DNA of 64,000 nt from Melghirimyces thermohalophilus (GCF_900102685.1 NZ_FMZA01000020.1:1-64000); one strand, 5' to 3'. Positions 26,697 to 35,963 are shown, numbered from the stretch's first letter. Notes: generated by a model not told the origin, from the letters alone. Numbers and translations: made by a program.

Positions 26697-27653
26697 GTGA
26701 GTCGGATCTTTGCCGATGCGGTGTTGGAAGGAGGGGGAGTGAAGGCTTTTGGTTTGGTAGGGGCTTTGAGTGTGGCGGAAGCCAAGGGATACGAATGGAG
26801 ACGTTTGGCAGGAACCTCCGCCGGATCCCTCGTCGCCTCCCTGTTAGCCGCCGGCTACCGAAGCGAAGAGCTGTACCGTCTCCTCGAAACCTTTGACTTT
26901 ACCCGATTTACACCGAGTTCATGGTATCACCGGATACCTGGTATCGGTCCCGGGGTCCGGTTGTTGATCAAAAAAGGGCTTTATTCAGGAAAACCCTTGG
27001 AACAATGGGTTGGAGAGCTTCTGGCAAAGAAAGGAGTTTATACTTTTTCCGACCTGAAAACGCGGAAACTTTCGATTATTGCCTCAGATATCAGCCGAGG
27101 AAACCTGATGGTATTGCCCGAGGATCTGAAGCATTATGGAATCCCGGCGGAAGATTTCAGTGTGGCCAGAGCGGTCCGCATGAGTTGCTCGATTCCGTTA
27201 TTTTTCGATCCCGTCAAGGTGTCCCACCGTGCTTCCAAAAAGCCCAGCTACGTGGTGGATGGGGGCGTTCTCAGTAATTTTCCGATCTGGTTGTTTGACC
27301 AGAAACGTCCGCGCTGGCCCACTTTCGGTTTTCGGTTTGTCTCCGACGATCCCCAGCCCCGTTCGATTGAAGGCCCCGTCTCGCTTTTATGGGCCATGTT
27401 TACGACCATGATGGACGCTCATGACAACCGGCATATCAAAGAACAGGACCGGGTGCGAACGATCCAGGTGCCTACGTTAGATGTGAAAATGACCGATTTT
27501 GATCTCAGTCTGGAAAAGAGGGAGGCTCTCTATGAGTCGGGTGTGAACGCTGCGCAAAATTTCTTTAGAGACTGGACATTTAACCGTTATCTGACCTTGA
27601 GGGGTGTGGGAAAAGACGTCTCCCTTCGCTTCGGCAGTACACGGTCCGGTTAA
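26697..27653 (+). CDS. yqhO: Patatin-like phospholipase (YqhO family)
   Basis: This 318-residue patatin-type acyl hydrolase has the oxyanion loop EGGGVKAFGLVG (about 11-22), the nucleophile Ser in GTSAGS and the catalytic Asp in VVDGGVLSNFP. The Ser-Asp dyad is therefore complete. No signal peptide is present, so it acts at the inner face of the membrane or in the cytosol. The start GTG 26697 follows AGGGG closely, and a better GGGAGG lies 14 bases upstream, so the exact start is uncertain. In B. subtilis yqhO also follows mntR, which supports orthology. The lipid substrate and role are not established. Confidence 0.88.
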   Translation: MSRIFADAVLEGGGVKAFGLVGALSVAEAKGYEWRRLAGTSAGSLVASLLAAGYRSEELYRLLETFDFTRFTPSSWYHRIPGIGPGVRLLIKKGLYSGKPLEQWVGELLAKKGVYTFSDLKTRKLSIIASDISRGNLMVLPEDLKHYGIPAEDFSVARAVRMSCSIPLFFDPVKVSHRASKKPSYVVDGGVLSNFPIWLFDQKRPRWPTFGFRFVSDDPQPRSIEGPVSLLWAMFTTMMDAHDNRHIKEQDRVRTIQVPTLDVKMTDFDLSLEKREALYESGVNAAQNFFRDWTFNRYLTLRGVGKDVSLRFGSTRSG

Positions 27654-27663
27654 GGGAGTGAAG

Positions 27664-28059
27664 ATGTTCATGGGAGGGGAGCAGCAGAAAAAAGGGTTTT
27701 CATACCGGGTGTTATCTGTCAAAGAACAAAAAAAAATGCCGGGTTCGGTTCGGAAATGGATCAACAAAGTGAGAACAGAAAAGGGGGTGTACACCCGCCG
27801 TCATCGGGGGGGTTGCTATCTGGTGATTGCGGCGGGGATGAAGCCCAACCCCGGGTATCGCCTGGAAGTGTCCAAGTTGAGCAAAGAGGAGGATGGAAGA
27901 CCCGCCATGTGGGTCAGAGAAACGATCCCTGAGTCCGGGCAAATGCAACCACAGGTGATCTCTTATCCCTGTTTGGTGATCCGGGTAAAAGGGGGGCTGC
28001 CCCATGTGTTTCGTGCCGAATCTGGCAATCCGATCCAGTATCGGGATTCTGACATCTAA
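27664..28059 (+). CDS. PrcB-like C-terminal-domain protein
   Basis: This is a 131-residue soluble protein. Its C-terminal half (GCYLVIAAGMKPNPGYRLEV, then a VIRVKGG strand) follows the pattern of the PrcB C-terminal domain, a small beta-domain named after a spirochaete protease-complex subunit. The family often carries a conserved Pro/Gly-Tyr turn, seen here as NPGYRLEV. The start is ATG 27664, 10 bp after the yqhO stop, with GGGAG upstream; translation from yqhO mRNA is therefore likely. No signal peptide or lipobox is visible. The gene is absent from the equivalent B. subtilis locus as I know it. Function unknown. Confidence 0.7.
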   Translation: MFMGGEQQKKGFSYRVLSVKEQKKMPGSVRKWINKVRTEKGVYTRRHRGGCYLVIAAGMKPNPGYRLEVSKLSKEEDGRPAMWVRETIPESGQMQPQVISYPCLVIRVKGGLPHVFRAESGNPIQYRDSDI

Positions 28060-28091
28060 AAGACCCGGTTCATCAAAACCGGGTCTTTTTG
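28059..28091. terminator. Bidirectional terminator between convergent genes
   Basis: An AAAAGACCCGGTT / AACCGGGTCTTTTT stem with a short loop. It serves the PrcB-like gene and, on the other strand, yqhP, whose last codons it overlaps. Confidence 0.8.
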
Positions 28092-28363
28092 TTCCCATTT
28101 CCTTCGATGACGCGAAAGCGCCTTTTTTTGCGGGCTGAGCGTCTTTTCTCTGCTTTGCTGTTCTTTTGCGGCGGGGGAGTATAACGGGGACCGGTCATTT
28201 GAATCAGCCATCGAGGAGGACGACGGTACAGGTAATAGATGATACCGCCGATGGCTGCGATAAAGAGCAGGGTTTCCATCTGATAAATAAACAGACGGAG
28301 TAGACCGATCACCAACAAAATCAGCACGACGCTTCGCCAGATATTGTACCTGCGATTAGGCAT
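28073..28363 (-). CDS. yqhP: SA1362/YqhP-family small membrane protein
   Basis: This is a 96-residue protein with two membrane helices (about 9-25 and 29-45: VVLILLVIGLLRLF and LLFIAAIGGIIYYLY) and a strongly basic cytoplasmic tail (KAEKRRSARKKRRF). This layout, the size and the position next to yqhQ match the YqhP/SA1362 family, whose function is unknown. The start ATG 28363 has GGGAG 8 bases upstream; an ATG three codons earlier lacks spacing. It follows yqhQ after 21 bp and is probably co-transcribed with it. Confidence 0.7.
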   Translation of the reverse strand: MPNRRYNIWRSVVLILLVIGLLRLFIYQMETLLFIAAIGGIIYYLYRRPPRWLIQMTGPRYTPPPQKNSKAEKRRSARKKRRFRVIEGNGNKKTRF

Positions 28364-28384
28364 GGCGATCACTCCCTGATTTGA

Positions 28385-29329
28385 TCAACCGGAGTGGACC
28401 AGTGATGACGGATTTTTGGTGTCGGAGGCGACCGTGTCCAGCTCCTGCATGCGTTGAAAGGCGGTGATAGCAACCTCTACTTGATCATCATCCGGTTGGC
28501 GGGTGGTCAGTTTTTGCAACCATAGTCCCGGGTAACCCAGATAGTTGAGCACGGGTATATCCCGCAGGGCATTGGTGATGCGGAGCAGTTCATATGAGAG
28601 ACCGACAACTACTGGAATCAAAAGCAACCGGGTGAGGATCCGGTCCCAGACATTGTCATAGCTGAAAAAGGAGTATAGGATCACACCTACGATCACCGTC
28701 AGAATGATAAAGCTGCTTCCACACCGGTAGTGGAAAGTGGACTGTTTTTGAACATTGTCTATGGTCAAGTCTACCCCGGATTCATAGGCGTTAATCACCT
28801 TGTGTTCCGCGCCGTGGTATTGGAAGACTCTCTTCACCAAAGGCGTCTGCGAGAGTGCGAACAAGTATCCCAAGAGCAGGATGGTTTTGATCCCGCCCTC
28901 GATCAAGTTTTGCAAAACCAGATTGGTAACCAGTCCATCGAAAAGGATGCTGGCCAAAAAGGCGGGAAGGGCGGTGAAAATCACTTTCCCCAAGGTCAGC
29001 GACAAAACACCGACCGCAGCGACTCCCAGCACCATTTGGAGGCGGGAGATGTTTTCTTCTGGCTCTTCATCCGGTTCCAGGTCATAGCGGTCGGTCGCGA
29101 ATTGAAGATGCCGGGCGCCGGAAGCGCTGGAGGTGACCAATGCCACCATTCCTCGGAGGAGGGGAATTTTTTTCACCACTGCCAGACCCGGCCGTTCCTG
29201 TCGCTTATATTCAAAGGTTTCAATTTCGCCATTTTTGCGTCGGATCGCAGTCACCTGGCTTTGGCGACCGCCAAACATGACACCTTCGACTACGGCCTGC
29301 CCGCCATATTCCACAGCTTTTGTTGACAC
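28385..29329 (-). CDS. yqhQ: DUF1385 membrane protein YqhQ
   Basis: This 314-residue protein of the DUF1385/YqhQ family has the signature YGGQAVVEGVMFGG at the N terminus, then KKIPLLRG. Four to five membrane segments follow in the centre, with the conserved QYHGAEHKVINAYESG block in which the His residues may bind metal. In clostridial species the gene often sits next to prmC or prfA, but no function is proven. GTG 29329 is preferred because AGGTGG lies at good spacing and the protein then starts close to the conserved block. TTG 29350 would add seven residues. It is divergent from aroQ, as in B. subtilis, where yqhR intervenes. Confidence 0.88.
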   Translation of the reverse strand: MSTKAVEYGGQAVVEGVMFGGRQSQVTAIRRKNGEIETFEYKRQERPGLAVVKKIPLLRGMVALVTSSASGARHLQFATDRYDLEPDEEPEENISRLQMVLGVAAVGVLSLTLGKVIFTALPAFLASILFDGLVTNLVLQNLIEGGIKTILLLGYLFALSQTPLVKRVFQYHGAEHKVINAYESGVDLTIDNVQKQSTFHYRCGSSFIILTVIVGVILYSFFSYDNVWDRILTRLLLIPVVVGLSYELLRITNALRDIPVLNYLGYPGLWLQKLTTRQPDDDQVEVAITAFQRMQELDTVASDTKNPSSLVHSG

Positions 29330-29528
29330 GAATCGATCCACCACCTGCAAAAGAATACCATGATCTTTATTGTATCATAAACCCCTTCTCCTATGAGTTG
29401 GCGGAATGGCCCTTTTCCTTCGGCGTTTGAACCATTATACTGGAAAAGACCCGGGTTCCGCCCGGGTCGGGGCATGAAACCCCTCCGTTTGTGATACAAT
29501 GACGGAGGGATGAAACGGGGGAATTCCG

Positions 29529-29972
29529 GTGAGGAAGGTTCTGGTAATAAACGGTCCCAACCTGAACCGATTGGGCCAGAGAGAGCCGGAGATATACGGC
29601 AGGGAGACGCTGGATCAAATCAACCAGCACTGCTTGGCAAAAGGAAGAGAGTTGGGATTGGAAGTGGATTTTTTCCAGTCCAATCACGAGGGAGAGTTGA
29701 TCGACCGGATTCACGAGGCTGCTGAAAAATACAACGTGCTCGTGATCAATGCGGGGGCGTTTACCCATTACAGTTACGCGATCCGGGATGCGCTCGCGTC
29801 GGTTCCGGTTCCGGCGATTGAAGTACATATGTCTAACATTCACAGCCGTGAGCCGTTTCGAGGGACTTCTGTGATCGCTCCTGTCACCCAGGGACAGATC
29901 GTCGGTTTTGGCTCGACCGGGTACGAACTCGCCTTGTCTGCTGCTGCGTCTCTGATCGGGGGTGGCAAATAA
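29529..29972 (+). CDS. aroQ: 3-dehydroquinate dehydratase, type II
   Basis: This 147-residue type II dehydroquinase (YqhS orthologue) carries out the third step of the shikimate pathway, 3-dehydroquinate to 3-dehydroshikimate. Family blocks are [17 protein letters not shown], with the catalytic Tyr in the flexible lid, [33 protein letters not shown] and [14 protein letters not shown]. Length matches the dodecameric type II enzymes. The start is GTG 29529, preceded by a GGGGG site. The coding end overlaps an open extension of yqhT, and the gene order aroQ-yqhT-efp is as in B. subtilis. Confidence 0.95.
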   Translation: MRKVLVINGPNLNRLGQREPEIYGRETLDQINQHCLAKGRELGLEVDFFQSNHEGELIDRIHEAAEKYNVLVINAGAFTHYSYAIRDALASVPVPAIEVHMSNIHSREPFRGTSVIAPVTQGQIVGFGSTGYELALSAAASLIGGGK

Positions 29973-29994
29973 GGAGGAGGAAGGAGAGAAGCGA

Positions 29995-31065
29995 GTGGAA
30001 AAACGAGTGCAACGATTGCGCCGATTGATGGGAGAACGACAGGTGGAAGCCCTGTTCCTTTCCCATCCTGTCAGTCGGAGATATTTGACAGGGTTTACCG
30101 GATCCGCGGGTTGGGTGGTGGTCACGGAAAGTGATCAGGTGTTGATCTCCGATTTTCGCTATCGGTCACAGGTCCGGGAGCAAGCACCCGACTTTCGTTT
30201 TATTGAACATAAAGGGAAGCCCTTCCACGATGTTAAAGAAGTATTGAACGCGGCGGGTGTGGGCTCCGTCGCCTTTGAGGAGACACATCTTACCTTTGCC
30301 GAATATCGGAAACTAAAGACAGCCTTACACCCTATCGAGTTGGAACCCATGGCTGGCATGGTGGAAAAGCTGCGGGAGGTCAAAGAAAAAGAGGAACTGG
30401 AGGTAATCCGGGATGCGGCCCAGATCGCCGACAAGGCCTTTGCAGAGATTGTAAAGGAGCTGCGTCCCGGCGTAAAGGAACGGGATATCGCCCTCCGCTT
30501 GGAAGTGTTGATGAGGGAGCAAGGAGCTGTCTCCTCCTCCTTTGACACCATTGTCGCTTCGGGTCCTCGCTCCGCTATGCCCCATGGTGTCGCTAGTGAT
30601 CGGGTCATGGAGAAGGGCGACCTGGTTACGCTGGATTTCGGCGCCCTCTACCAGGGCTACTGTTCTGACATCACTCGAACTGTGATGTTGGGTCAACCAT
30701 CGGATCGTCAGCGGGAGATTTACGAGATTGTCCTGGAAGCCCAAAAACGGACGGTGGCGGCGATCAAGAGGGGGATCACAGGTAAGGAAGCAGATCGGGT
30801 GGCCCGGGATTATATCAGTCAACACGGTTATGGAGACGCCTTTGGACATAGTACCGGTCACGGATTAGGAATGGAAGTGCATGAACGTCCCAACCTATCC
30901 CTTCGGGGTGAAACCCCGCTGGAGCCGGGGATGGTGGTGACGGTGGAGCCGGGCATATACCTTCCCGAAGTGGGCGGTGTCCGCATTGAAGACGATGTCG
31001 TGGTTACGGATCAGGGGCATGAAGTGTTGACGAAAAGTCCCAAAGAACTGATGATCATCGACTAA
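29995..31065 (+). CDS. yqhT: Xaa-Pro aminopeptidase/dipeptidase (M24, YqhT)
   Basis: This is a 356-residue creatinase-fold metallopeptidase that cleaves peptides before proline. The dinuclear metal ligands are complete: Asp in [13 protein letters not shown] (two), His in GHSTGHGLG, Glu in TVEPGIY and Glu in RIEDDV. The N-terminal non-catalytic domain covers about residues 1-120. GTG 29995 is chosen because AAGGAG lies 8-9 bases upstream; the frame reaches back to 29962 inside aroQ. It lies directly before efp, the usual order; EF-P itself assists translation of proline runs, so the link to proline metabolism is suggestive. A paralogue sits at 62200-63300. Confidence 0.92.
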   Translation: MEKRVQRLRRLMGERQVEALFLSHPVSRRYLTGFTGSAGWVVVTESDQVLISDFRYRSQVREQAPDFRFIEHKGKPFHDVKEVLNAAGVGSVAFEETHLTFAEYRKLKTALHPIELEPMAGMVEKLREVKEKEELEVIRDAAQIADKAFAEIVKELRPGVKERDIALRLEVLMREQGAVSSSFDTIVASGPRSAMPHGVASDRVMEKGDLVTLDFGALYQGYCSDITRTVMLGQPSDRQREIYEIVLEAQKRTVAAIKRGITGKEADRVARDYISQHGYGDAFGHSTGHGLGMEVHERPNLSLRGETPLEPGMVVTVEPGIYLPEVGGVRIEDDVVVTDQGHEVLTKSPKELMIID

Positions 31066-31083
31066 ATCGAAGGAGGTTTCCCA

Positions 31084-31641
31084 TTGATTTCTACAAACGA
31101 TTTTCGTACCGGCCTGACCATTGAGTTGGACGGTGATGTATGGCAGGTCATGGATTTTCAGCATGTGAAACCCGGCAAAGGATCGGCTTTTGTTCGCTCC
31201 AAATTGCGTAACCTCCGTAACGGTAACATTTCTGAAAAGACTTTTCGAGCGGGGGAAAAGGTGAACCGAGCCCATGTGGAAAACCGTCAGATGCAATTTC
31301 TTTATGAAAGCGGCGGGGACTACACTTTTATGGATAATGAAACCTACGACCAGGTGACGATCAGCGGCGGGGATATGGAGCGAGAGATCCAGTTTCTGAA
31401 GGAGAACATGAATGTGAATCTCATCACCTATCAAGGGGAGACGCTGGGGGTGGAGCTTCCTAATACGGTGGAACTGGAAGTGGTGGAAACCGATCCCGGC
31501 ATTCGCGGTGATACGGCCACCGGCGGCACCAAACCCGCTAAGCTGGAGACGGGACTGGTCGTGCAAGTGCCCCTCTTTATCAACGAAGGGGATAAATTGG
31601 TCATCGATACCCGAAAAGGGGAGTATGTGTCCCGGGCTTAA
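31084..31641 (+). CDS. efp: Translation elongation factor P
   Basis: This 185-residue EF-P relieves ribosome stalling at consecutive proline codons. It has three beta-barrel domains: the KOW-like domain 1 with the exposed loop KPGKGSAF, where Lys32 occupies the modification site (5-aminopentanol in B. subtilis), then two OB-like domains. The C-terminal ending [10 protein letters not shown] is typical. The start is TTG 31084, with a strong AAGGAGG 7 bases upstream. It lies 18 bp behind yqhT and is followed by a terminator, so aroQ-yqhT-efp form one unit. Confidence 0.96.
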   Translation: MISTNDFRTGLTIELDGDVWQVMDFQHVKPGKGSAFVRSKLRNLRNGNISEKTFRAGEKVNRAHVENRQMQFLYESGGDYTFMDNETYDQVTISGGDMEREIQFLKENMNVNLITYQGETLGVELPNTVELEVVETDPGIRGDTATGGTKPAKLETGLVVQVPLFINEGDKLVIDTRKGEYVSRA

Positions 31642-31655
31642 AGAAGACATAAAAC

Positions 31656-31685
31656 AAGCTGTCGGCATCGCCGGCAGCTTTTTCT
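31656..31685 (+). terminator. Terminator after efp
   Basis: An 11-bp stem (AAGCTGTCGGC / GCCGGCAGCTT, one G-T pair, 3-base loop) is followed by TTTCTC. Confidence 0.75.
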
Positions 31686-31687
31686 CA

Positions 31688-32143
31688 TCAGGGCCAAATC
31701 CACTGAAAGATTTTTAACAGAAAGGCTGTGATTCCAGCTGCCATCAAGGGACCAACAGGTATTCCCCGAAAAAAAACGATCCCGAAAATGGATCCGATCA
31801 CCAGGCCGATGATCATTTGTGGATCCATTCGTAAGAGGTCCAGCCCTTTTCCGTTCATATAGGTGGCGATCGCACCACCGGCGAGGGCCAGGATACCGGG
31901 GATCGATGTAAAAACGCCCAGCACTTCCTTCAGGGAGATTCGACCGGTGGCGAAAGGCACTAGGACGGCGATGGTGAGAAAGAGCAGTCCAATCTCCAAT
32001 CCCCTCCGTTCCACAGCCGGAAAAAAGCGTTCCATCTGGGTCAATTTCAGAATGAGGAGGAGACTGGCGGCGGTAGCGATGATAGGTGACCGGCCGACCA
32101 ACCCGATCACGATCAGAATCACCAACAGAATATCCGGATTCAT
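31688..32143 (-). CDS. DUF441 membrane protein
   Basis: This is a 151-residue, very hydrophobic protein with four to five membrane helices, recognisable as the DUF441 (YtwI-like) family by the [14 protein letters not shown] start and the middle block [13 protein letters not shown]. It ends in [15 protein letters not shown]. The function of the family is unknown. ATG 32143 is preferred, with AGGGG 6 bases upstream; ATG 32149 lies directly on that site. The gene is monocistronic, convergent with efp and head-to-tail after comB. The 170-bp gap to comB holds only the comB terminator. Confidence 0.85.
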   Translation of the reverse strand: MNPDILLVILIVIGLVGRSPIIATAASLLLILKLTQMERFFPAVERRGLEIGLLFLTIAVLVPFATGRISLKEVLGVFTSIPGILALAGGAIATYMNGKGLDLLRMDPQMIIGLVIGSIFGIVFFRGIPVGPLMAAGITAFLLKIFQWIWP

Positions 32144-32282
32144 AGGCATCCCCTGTCCATATGGCTTTGTACAAGTTATGAAAGAACCGGAACAGGTATG
32201 AAAAAAAGCTGCGATCCGTGGAGTGTGGTTTTGACAGGATGGAAAGGCGATATGGTCAATAAATATTGGCTGGCCTAACTAG

Positions 32283-32318
32283 AAAGACAAACCCGACTTT
32301 TTGTGCCGGTTTGTCTTT
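32283..32318 (-). terminator. Probable terminator after comB
   Basis: An 11-bp stem (AAAGACAAACC / GGTTTGTCTTT) overlaps the comB stop codon. The following U-tract on the minus strand (TTTCTAGTT) is short. Confidence 0.55.
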
Positions 32319-33036
32319 AGTCTATCTCATCCAGGATAATCCGCCCCGCCTCAAAACGGGGAACGATGGGATTCTGGTCGATTTGAAGGCAGTTGGCGAT
32401 GTCGGCCTTACGACCGCGTACAGCCAAACGTCTTCCTGCCTGACTCCCGGATAGGGTCTCCATCAGGGTGTCTCTACAGGCACGATAACTTAACAACAAC
32501 ACATGGGCCAGGTCGGTGCAGGAGATAGATGGATCAATCTGCAGCAGACGATCTAGGATACATCCGGCGGCCACTCCGTCTTCCAAGGAAAAATCACCGC
32601 GGGTGCCCGCACACAGAAAAACCACGTCCCGATGCAACGCCGCGATCGCTTTGGCACAGGCGGTAGCATTGAGGAAGCAGCCGACCAGGACGTGGGGAGC
32701 TCGTTCCGCTTTCAAGAGGGTGCGGGTTCCGTTGGTGGTTGTTAAAATGATACCTTTATCGCCGATTTTTTCCGAAGAGTATTCAGCAGGTGAATTGCCG
32801 AGATCAAATCCGTCCAAGTTTTTTCCATATCGTTCTCCGCCTGTCAGCACGTCCTTGTTGAGGGATAAATTCCGGGCCCGGGAAACCGTATCCACGGGAA
32901 GGATGTACCGGGCTCCGTTGGCCAGGGCGGTGACAATACAGCTGGAGGAGCGGAAAACATCGATGACAACCACGGTCCGGTGGGTTAAATAATCGGTATG
33001 CAGATCATCCACGTGGGCAAAAGCCGAAGCCATCAT
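32317..33036 (-). CDS. comB: 2-phosphosulfolactate phosphatase
   Basis: This is a 239-residue ComB-family Mg2+-dependent phosphatase that converts (R)-2-phospho-3-sulfolactate to 3-sulfolactate. Recognisable blocks are VVVIDVFRSSSCIVTAL, with the Asp near the N terminus, NSPAEYSSEKI, the TTTNGTRTL motif, and FLCAGTRGDFSLEDGVAAG. It overlaps the comA stop by four bases (ATGA), so the two are translationally coupled. In B. subtilis the orthologue is yitC, and the product sulfolactate is a major spore component. In methanogens the same enzyme feeds coenzyme M synthesis, which is not relevant here. Confidence 0.93.
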   Translation of the reverse strand: MMASAFAHVDDLHTDYLTHRTVVVIDVFRSSSCIVTALANGARYILPVDTVSRARNLSLNKDVLTGGERYGKNLDGFDLGNSPAEYSSEKIGDKGIILTTTNGTRTLLKAERAPHVLVGCFLNATACAKAIAALHRDVVFLCAGTRGDFSLEDGVAAGCILDRLLQIDPSISCTDLAHVLLLSYRACRDTLMETLSGSQAGRRLAVRGRKADIANCLQIDQNPIVPRFEAGRIILDEID

Positions 33037-33854
33037 AGGAGGGATCCCTCACGTATTCCATTGCCGAAGGTAAAAAAGGTGTCGGAACGAAGCCCCCGCC
33101 GCAAGGACTCCACCGAAAGCACCTCCTGTGCCGGAATATTCCCCAGGTTGGCGTCGGCACCCAACAATTTCAATATGGTGATCTGTTGGGCGCTTTGTGG
33201 ACATTCCCACCAGATTCGGGAAGGATCCACCTGTCGATGGACTTCCTGAACATATCGGGTATCCACGTCCCCTTTGGAATTAAATATGCCCACATTTTCA
33301 CCGGATTCCCTTCCTTCTAGGATGATGTATTCCGCGCCTTGTTCACGATCCTGATGGAAAATTTCCACTATCTGAGAACTGGGGGTGACTGAGCCCTTCT
33401 CCTTTTTGCCAATTTCCGTAATCACTCGGAAGGAGTGGGTGCGGGCTTGTGCGATCGCATCCCTTCGTTCCCTTTCGTTCAAAGTGATTGTTCCGTCGGA
33501 AATCTCCACCCAGTCAAACCCAATCTCCGATAAGGTTCGCAGGTAGTGATGGATCGCTTTTTGGTGGTAGGCGGCTTCGAAAAAGGTTCCCCCCGGATAA
33601 AGGTGGACATCGTATTGATGAGCTGTCTCCAGCTTTTTCTGTAAGACAGGTAACGGGGTGAGTACCGCCGTGCCGAACCCCAGTTTTATAAAATCGATAT
33701 AATCGGAAGCCAGTTCCAGCAGGTCTTTAAACTGGGTCCATCCCAATCCTTTATCAATGATCATCGTTAATCCGCTTTGACGTGGTTTCCCCTTTCTACC
33801 CAGGGAAGGATCGGTCAGTTGTTTATCCCAGATTGTTTCCGCTATCGGCTCCAT
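33033..33854 (-). CDS. comA: Phosphosulfolactate synthase
   Basis: This is a 273-residue ComA-family TIM-barrel enzyme that adds sulfite to phosphoenolpyruvate to form phosphosulfolactate (YitD in B. subtilis). Family blocks are GLTMIIDKGLG, DFIKLGFGTAVLTP, LYPGGTFFEAA and FDWVEISDGTITL, with a phosphate-gripping KKEKGSV segment. The start is ATG 33854 behind AGGAGGAG at normal spacing; the frame is open ten codons further without a site. The comA-comB pair, with an MFS gene directly upstream, mirrors the yitC-yitD-yitG neighbourhood. Expression in sporulation is expected from B. subtilis but is not visible in the sequence. Confidence 0.93.
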   Translation of the reverse strand: MEPIAETIWDKQLTDPSLGRKGKPRQSGLTMIIDKGLGWTQFKDLLELASDYIDFIKLGFGTAVLTPLPVLQKKLETAHQYDVHLYPGGTFFEAAYHQKAIHHYLRTLSEIGFDWVEISDGTITLNERERRDAIAQARTHSFRVITEIGKKEKGSVTPSSQIVEIFHQDREQGAEYIILEGRESGENVGIFNSKGDVDTRYVQEVHRQVDPSRIWWECPQSAQQITILKLLGADANLGNIPAQEVLSVESLRRGLRSDTFFTFGNGIREGSLL

Positions 33855-33935
33855 AGCGCTCCTCCTCGCTTCTGCTGGAGTCATCTGCTCCCTATGCTAT
33901 GCGTGAGGAGGGGTACAGGTGCCTGTAAAAAGACA

Positions 33936-35213
33936 TTACGAGGGTTTAAGACGATTTTTGCCCATGTAAAGCCGGCTGCGTCCGTTTCGGTTTTTGAGAC
34001 GTTCCGGTTTTTTGATCGCCCAGATCGCCAAGATTCCGGTTAGAGCGGATAACCCTGCATTTCCCAGATACAAAACATATTTGGAATCCATCAAGGCGCC
34101 AAAGATCGGCGGCCCCAAAGCGACGCCAAGGAACCGGACACCGTTGTACAGGGAAGTGATGATGCCCCGCTCTTTACTCCCTACCGACGATGTGATCAAC
34201 GTGTTGAGACAAGGGAGAATTAAACCGCTACCGATCCCGATTCCCACTAAATCCGCCATCAAGACATATGTGTTGGAAACAAAGGGGACGATGCCCATAC
34301 CGATGGCAACAATGAACAGACCGACCACAATGAATCGTTTCATGGTACGGGTTTTCTGTTTCACGTGCCGTCCGGCCCAAAGGGAGGTGGAACTCATAGC
34401 CAACAGAGGAATTGCCAGAATCAGTCCCTTGAGCACGCCATCTATTTTATAACGCTTCTCCAGCAAATCCGAGAGAAAAAACAGAACGCCAAACATAATA
34501 AACAAGGTTAAGGCGCCGGCTAAAAAGGCGACCAAAAGCCATCCGCCTTGACGTTTCCATGTCTTTGTCAGATTTTCTTTGTATTGGGACAGAGGTTGCG
34601 GATTCCGGTTTTGTTCCGGTTCTTTTACAAAGAACCACAGAGCGAGAGCGATGGGAACCGTCAAGACAGGAAAGGTGAAAAAGAGGGCGTACCAGGTAAT
34701 CAAGGCGATCAGAGAGCCGAGAATCGGGCTGACCACCTTCCCTAGACCGTTGGCAGCTTCGATCGTGCCCAAAGCACTGCTGCGCTCGTCCTTTTTATAC
34801 AGATCGCTGACCAAGGCCATGGTGATGGGGGCCGTTCCCGCCGCGCCAAGTCCCTGTAAAATCCGACCCGTCAGCATCAGCCAGTAGATCCCTCCGCCCC
34901 AGATAGAAGCAAACCCTGTCAATAAGCCGCCGGCTCCGTATAGGAGCAACGCCGGTGCGATCACTGGTTTGCGGCCATAGCGGTCCGATAGAATCCCGGC
35001 TACTGGAATGATCACCCCAGCCGGGATGGAAAACAAGGTAATAAGGAGGCTGACTTGAAAAGAGGAGATGCCCAGACTCGATTCAATGGTTGGGAGCACA
35101 GGGATCAACATCGAGTTTCCGAGCACCATGATCAGTGGCACGGAGCTTAGGATGGCAAGGACCAGTGCATTGCTCGTATTTCCTTTTTGGGATTTCTCGG
35201 ACTGATTACCCAC
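33936..35213 (-). CDS. MFS transporter (drug:H+ antiporter type, YitG-like)
   Basis: This is a 425-residue major facilitator protein with 12 membrane segments. Motif A appears as GILSDRYGRKPV after helix 2, and a related motif in the second half is less well kept. The N terminus is hydrophilic (about 14 residues). The start is GTG 35213, with AGAGGTG at acceptable spacing. It lies 81 bp upstream of comA on the same strand. In B. subtilis the MFS gene yitG is close to yitC/yitD, so transport of sulfolactate or a precursor is possible, though multidrug export is the family default. Substrate unproven. Confidence 0.85.
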   Translation of the reverse strand: MGNQSEKSQKGNTSNALVLAILSSVPLIMVLGNSMLIPVLPTIESSLGISSFQVSLLITLFSIPAGVIIPVAGILSDRYGRKPVIAPALLLYGAGGLLTGFASIWGGGIYWLMLTGRILQGLGAAGTAPITMALVSDLYKKDERSSALGTIEAANGLGKVVSPILGSLIALITWYALFFTFPVLTVPIALALWFFVKEPEQNRNPQPLSQYKENLTKTWKRQGGWLLVAFLAGALTLFIMFGVLFFLSDLLEKRYKIDGVLKGLILAIPLLAMSSTSLWAGRHVKQKTRTMKRFIVVGLFIVAIGMGIVPFVSNTYVLMADLVGIGIGSGLILPCLNTLITSSVGSKERGIITSLYNGVRFLGVALGPPIFGALMDSKYVLYLGNAGLSALTGILAIWAIKKPERLKNRNGRSRLYMGKNRLKPS

Positions 35214-35359
35214 AAGGGTTCACCTCTTCTTTACAGTATCAGATCAGATCACCGTCCTTAGATTGCCCAAAAGCCTGGGAACTATTTGGGTGCTCAAAGG
35301 TGTAAGACTGAAAAAAATGGTGACACTAACATGAACCATATTTAGAAGGGATGATTGCC

Positions 35360-35842
35360 GTGGATTACCAATCCCGCATGCCCTCCGATCGCCTGAGTAA
35401 AGATCTGGCTTACATCAAAGGCCTGATGGAGGGCCATGGAACGATGGATACAACTCCTGAGGGGAAAGTGCTCCACCAAATGGTCCGCTTGATGGATCAA
35501 ATGGCGGAGGAACACGAGCGGATGAACGTTCGTTTGGCCGAACTGGAAGAGTATGTAGAAGCGGTGGATGAAGATCTGAACGAGATGGAACTGTTGGTTT
35601 ATGATGAAGTGGATGAGAACGAAGAGGAAGATATCGGGTTTTGGCAGGTGAAATGTCCTGAGTGTGGAGACTCGATGCTGGTCGATGAGGAAATTTTTGA
35701 TTCTGGAAGCGCGGAGGATGTGGAATGCCCGCAATGTCAGACGGTGATGACGATCAGTGATGAAGGGGGTGTGAGCAAAAGAGACCTTCCCCACCATCAA
35801 CGCGCCTTTCTCGATCAGAATGAGCCGATGGTGGAACAATAA
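35360..35842 (+). CDS. Coiled-coil/zinc-ribbon protein (CD1247 N-terminal-like)
   Basis: This is a 160-residue acidic protein. The N-terminal ~80 residues match the CD1247-type domain: LSKDLAYIKGLMEG, a long charged helix and EYVEAVDEDLNEMELLV. A zinc ribbon follows, with CPECGD and CPQCQT about 27 residues apart. No membrane part or signal is present. Function unknown; the layout suggests a protein-interaction or regulatory role. The start is GTG 35360, since AGAAGGG lies 9 bases upstream, whereas the ATG at 35351 abuts that site. In other Firmicutes such genes are also found near spoIIIA/efp, and here it sits just before the spoIIIA operon. Confidence 0.75.
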   Translation: MDYQSRMPSDRLSKDLAYIKGLMEGHGTMDTTPEGKVLHQMVRLMDQMAEEHERMNVRLAELEEYVEAVDEDLNEMELLVYDEVDENEEEDIGFWQVKCPECGDSMLVDEEIFDSGSAEDVECPQCQTVMTISDEGGVSKRDLPHHQRAFLDQNEPMVEQ

Positions 35843-35859
35843 CCGCTTTGTTTTCTCTG

Positions 35860-35895
35860 GCCCCATCGCCTGTACAGGCGTGAAGGGGCTTTTTT
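35860..35895 (+). terminator. Terminator before the spoIIIA operon
   Basis: A two-part stem (GCCCC / GGGGC outside, GCCTG / CAGGC inside) is followed by a T-run. Confidence 0.75.
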
Positions 35896-35963
35896 GTGTG
35901 GGAGTTTTGGATAATAGTTTTGGATGGTAGAAATCAGCCCGTCCGGATTTTCCAGGTGAAGGG

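Noticed and set aside
28730-29326. 198-codon plus-strand frame opposite yqhQ
   Set aside because: It lies wholly antisense to a well-recognised DUF1385 gene, has no homologous motifs and no ribosome site.
31638-32174. 178-codon minus-strand frame over the DUF441 gene
   Set aside because: It is the out-of-frame shadow of the hydrophobic DUF441 protein and overlaps the efp terminator.
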